DNA from: Armatimonadota bacterium
GTDB taxonomy: Bacteria; Sysuimicrobiota; Sysuimicrobiia; Sysuimicrobiales; Humicultoraceae
Direction of reading: 5' to 3'
Length of the DNA: 13,619 nucleotides
NCBI GenBank assembly: GCA_016199305.1
Contig: JACQGZ010000065.1
Location: 1 to 13,619, forward strand
Part shown: positions 13,063-13,619 of the stretch, piece by piece
Layout of the letters: the number at the start of each line of letters is the position of its first letter
Numbering within the stretch: the stretch's first letter is position 1
Position numbers and translations under genes: made by a program
Notes under the pieces: model-generated
The model's database searches: none
Seen by the model: the letters and a program-made list of their open reading frames with translations, nothing else
Told to the model about the DNA's origin: nothing

Positions 13063-13440
13063 ATGGACAAGCCGGTGGGCGTGGACGAAGAGACATTTGA
13101 GGCGGAGGTGCTGCAGGCGGATCTGCCGGTGCTGACAGATTTCTGGGCGACATGGTGCGCGCCGTGCCGCCGGATCGCTCCGATCCTCGAGGATCTGGCC
13201 GCGGAGTACGCGGGGAGGTTGAAGGTGGCCAAGGTGGACGTGGACGCCAATCCGGCCCTGGCGGATCGGTACAACGTGCGCAGCATTCCCACCCTGGCGG
13301 TCTTCAAGGGCGGCCAGCTGGTCGAACGGATCGTCGGGTACGTGCCGAAGGAAGAGCTGAAGCGGCAGGTCGATATCGCCTTGAGGACGTCGCCGGGGCG
13401 TCCCGAGACCGAAATCGGCCCCTGGTGGGCCGTCAGGTAA
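13063..13440 (+). CDS. trxA: thioredoxin
   Basis: A cytoplasmic disulfide reductase that keeps protein thiols reduced. The active site is W31-C32-A33-P34-C35 within F-W-A-T-W-C-A-P-C-R-R, with Ala replacing the usual Gly (WCGPC), a change that tends to shift redox potential. The cis-proline is P76 (S-I-P-T-L), followed by V-F-K-G-G and V-G-Y. At 125 aa it carries a ~15-residue tail (S-P-G-R-P-E-T-E-I-G-P-W-W) beyond the normal end of the fold. ATG13063 has GAGGAGGG eight bases ahead; an in-frame ATG at 12997 would add a Pro/Arg-rich leader encoded by the hairpin and is less likely. It follows the two membrane-module genes in the same direction and is followed by a terminator, so the three probably form one operon. 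Confidence 0.95.
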   Translation: MDKPVGVDEETFEAEVLQADLPVLTDFWATWCAPCRRIAPILEDLAAEYAGRLKVAKVDVDANPALADRYNVRSIPTLAVFKGGQLVERIVGYVPKEELKRQVDIALRTSPGRPETEIGPWWAVR

Positions 13441-13470
13441 GGTGACATCGCGCTCTTCCGAGAGTGACGC

Positions 13471-13494
13471 GGGCGGGCCCTTCGGGACCCGCCC
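13471..13494 (+). terminator. terminator after thioredoxin
   Basis: GGGCGGG pairs with CCCGCCC and, inside, CCC with GGG around a TTC loop with one bulged A. The tail TGCTCTCTAG is only weakly U-rich. It lies 30 bases after the stop codon and ends directly in front of the GTAC-box element copy B. Confidence 0.65.
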
Positions 13495-13501
13495 TGCTCT
13501 C

Positions 13502-13619
13502 TAGTACCACGGTACCAGTACTCTCGAGGACGGCCGCGAGTACCGATGTCTCTAGTGCGGCGGAGGCCGTACCCCCTACGGTAAGGCTACAGCTCCGGTC
13601 GATCGGGCCGAGACCAAAA
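13502..13619 (+). promoter_or_regulatory. four-GTAC-box element, copy B, and following leader (cut by window end)
   Basis: GTAC starts at 13504, 13512, 13518 and 13540, with CTAG at 13552, co-linear with copy A at 11588-11640. Similarity appears to continue for another ~50 bases (TCGGCC against GAGGCC, then TCCGACCGAC against TCCGGTCGAT). A perfect inverted repeat CCGTA-C5-TACGG lies at 13567-13581. No gene begins before the window ends, so this is presumably the leader of the next gene. Confidence 0.45.

Overview
The window is about two-thirds G+C and uses strongly GC-biased third codon positions, GTG/TTG starts and Shine-Dalgarno sequences of the GGAGG type. It is a bacterial chromosome segment. 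The mixture of a thermophile-style M3 peptidase, a CopC/CopD-type tail, an adenine deaminase and many unassignable membrane proteins suits a poorly sampled high-GC environmental lineage. I cannot place the phylum from sequence alone. There is no sign of phage, plasmid, transposase or CRISPR.

Layout. 1-645: the end of a copper-resistance-like membrane protein with a LolA-like C-terminal domain. 696-2513: an adenine-deaminase-family amidohydrolase. 2514-2855: a GC-rich non-coding stretch with several stable hairpins (possible structured RNA) that ends in an extended -10 promoter. 2856-5145: an unrecognised 267-aa protein and an M3-family zinc metallopeptidase on the plus strand. 5163-6230: a convergent AI-2E-family membrane protein. 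6265-6440: tRNA-Asn(GTT) with textbook promoter and terminator. 6539-7040: a histidine-rich, internally duplicated membrane protein on the minus strand, broken by one extra base in a C5 run. 7310-7679: debris, made of a ~140-bp coding repeat copy and the C-terminal half of a cyclic-nucleotide-binding domain. 7681-9432: a KefB/YbaL-type cation:proton antiporter with an RCK domain. 9373-10315 (minus): azlD and azlC, branched-chain amino-acid exporter subunits. 10393-10607: the second copy of the coding repeat. 10707-10880: a 57-aa gene with its own promoter. 10913-11578: a LuxR/NarL-type regulator with a degenerate receiver domain. 11892-13440: two membrane proteins built from three copies of one two-helix module, then thioredoxin, apparently one operon.

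The section from the tRNA to about 10.7 kb looks like an accessory patch: three broken genes, a tail-to-tail overlap, and a 3-kb antiporter/AzlCD block flanked by direct repeats of a small coding sequence. The most unusual signals are in the last 2 kb. A co-linear element with four GTAC boxes and a CTAG lies in front of the two-helix-repeat/thioredoxin operon (11588-11640). A second, diverged copy follows that operon's terminator at the window end (13502-13555), presumably in front of the next gene. The similarity seems to run on past the boxes, and one outer base pair covaries, so the pair looks like a conserved leader RNA or multi-site operator of an unnamed regulon. The new membrane-module family, thioredoxin, the atypical response regulator just upstream and these leaders are the best candidates here for an undescribed system. 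That functional link is inference.
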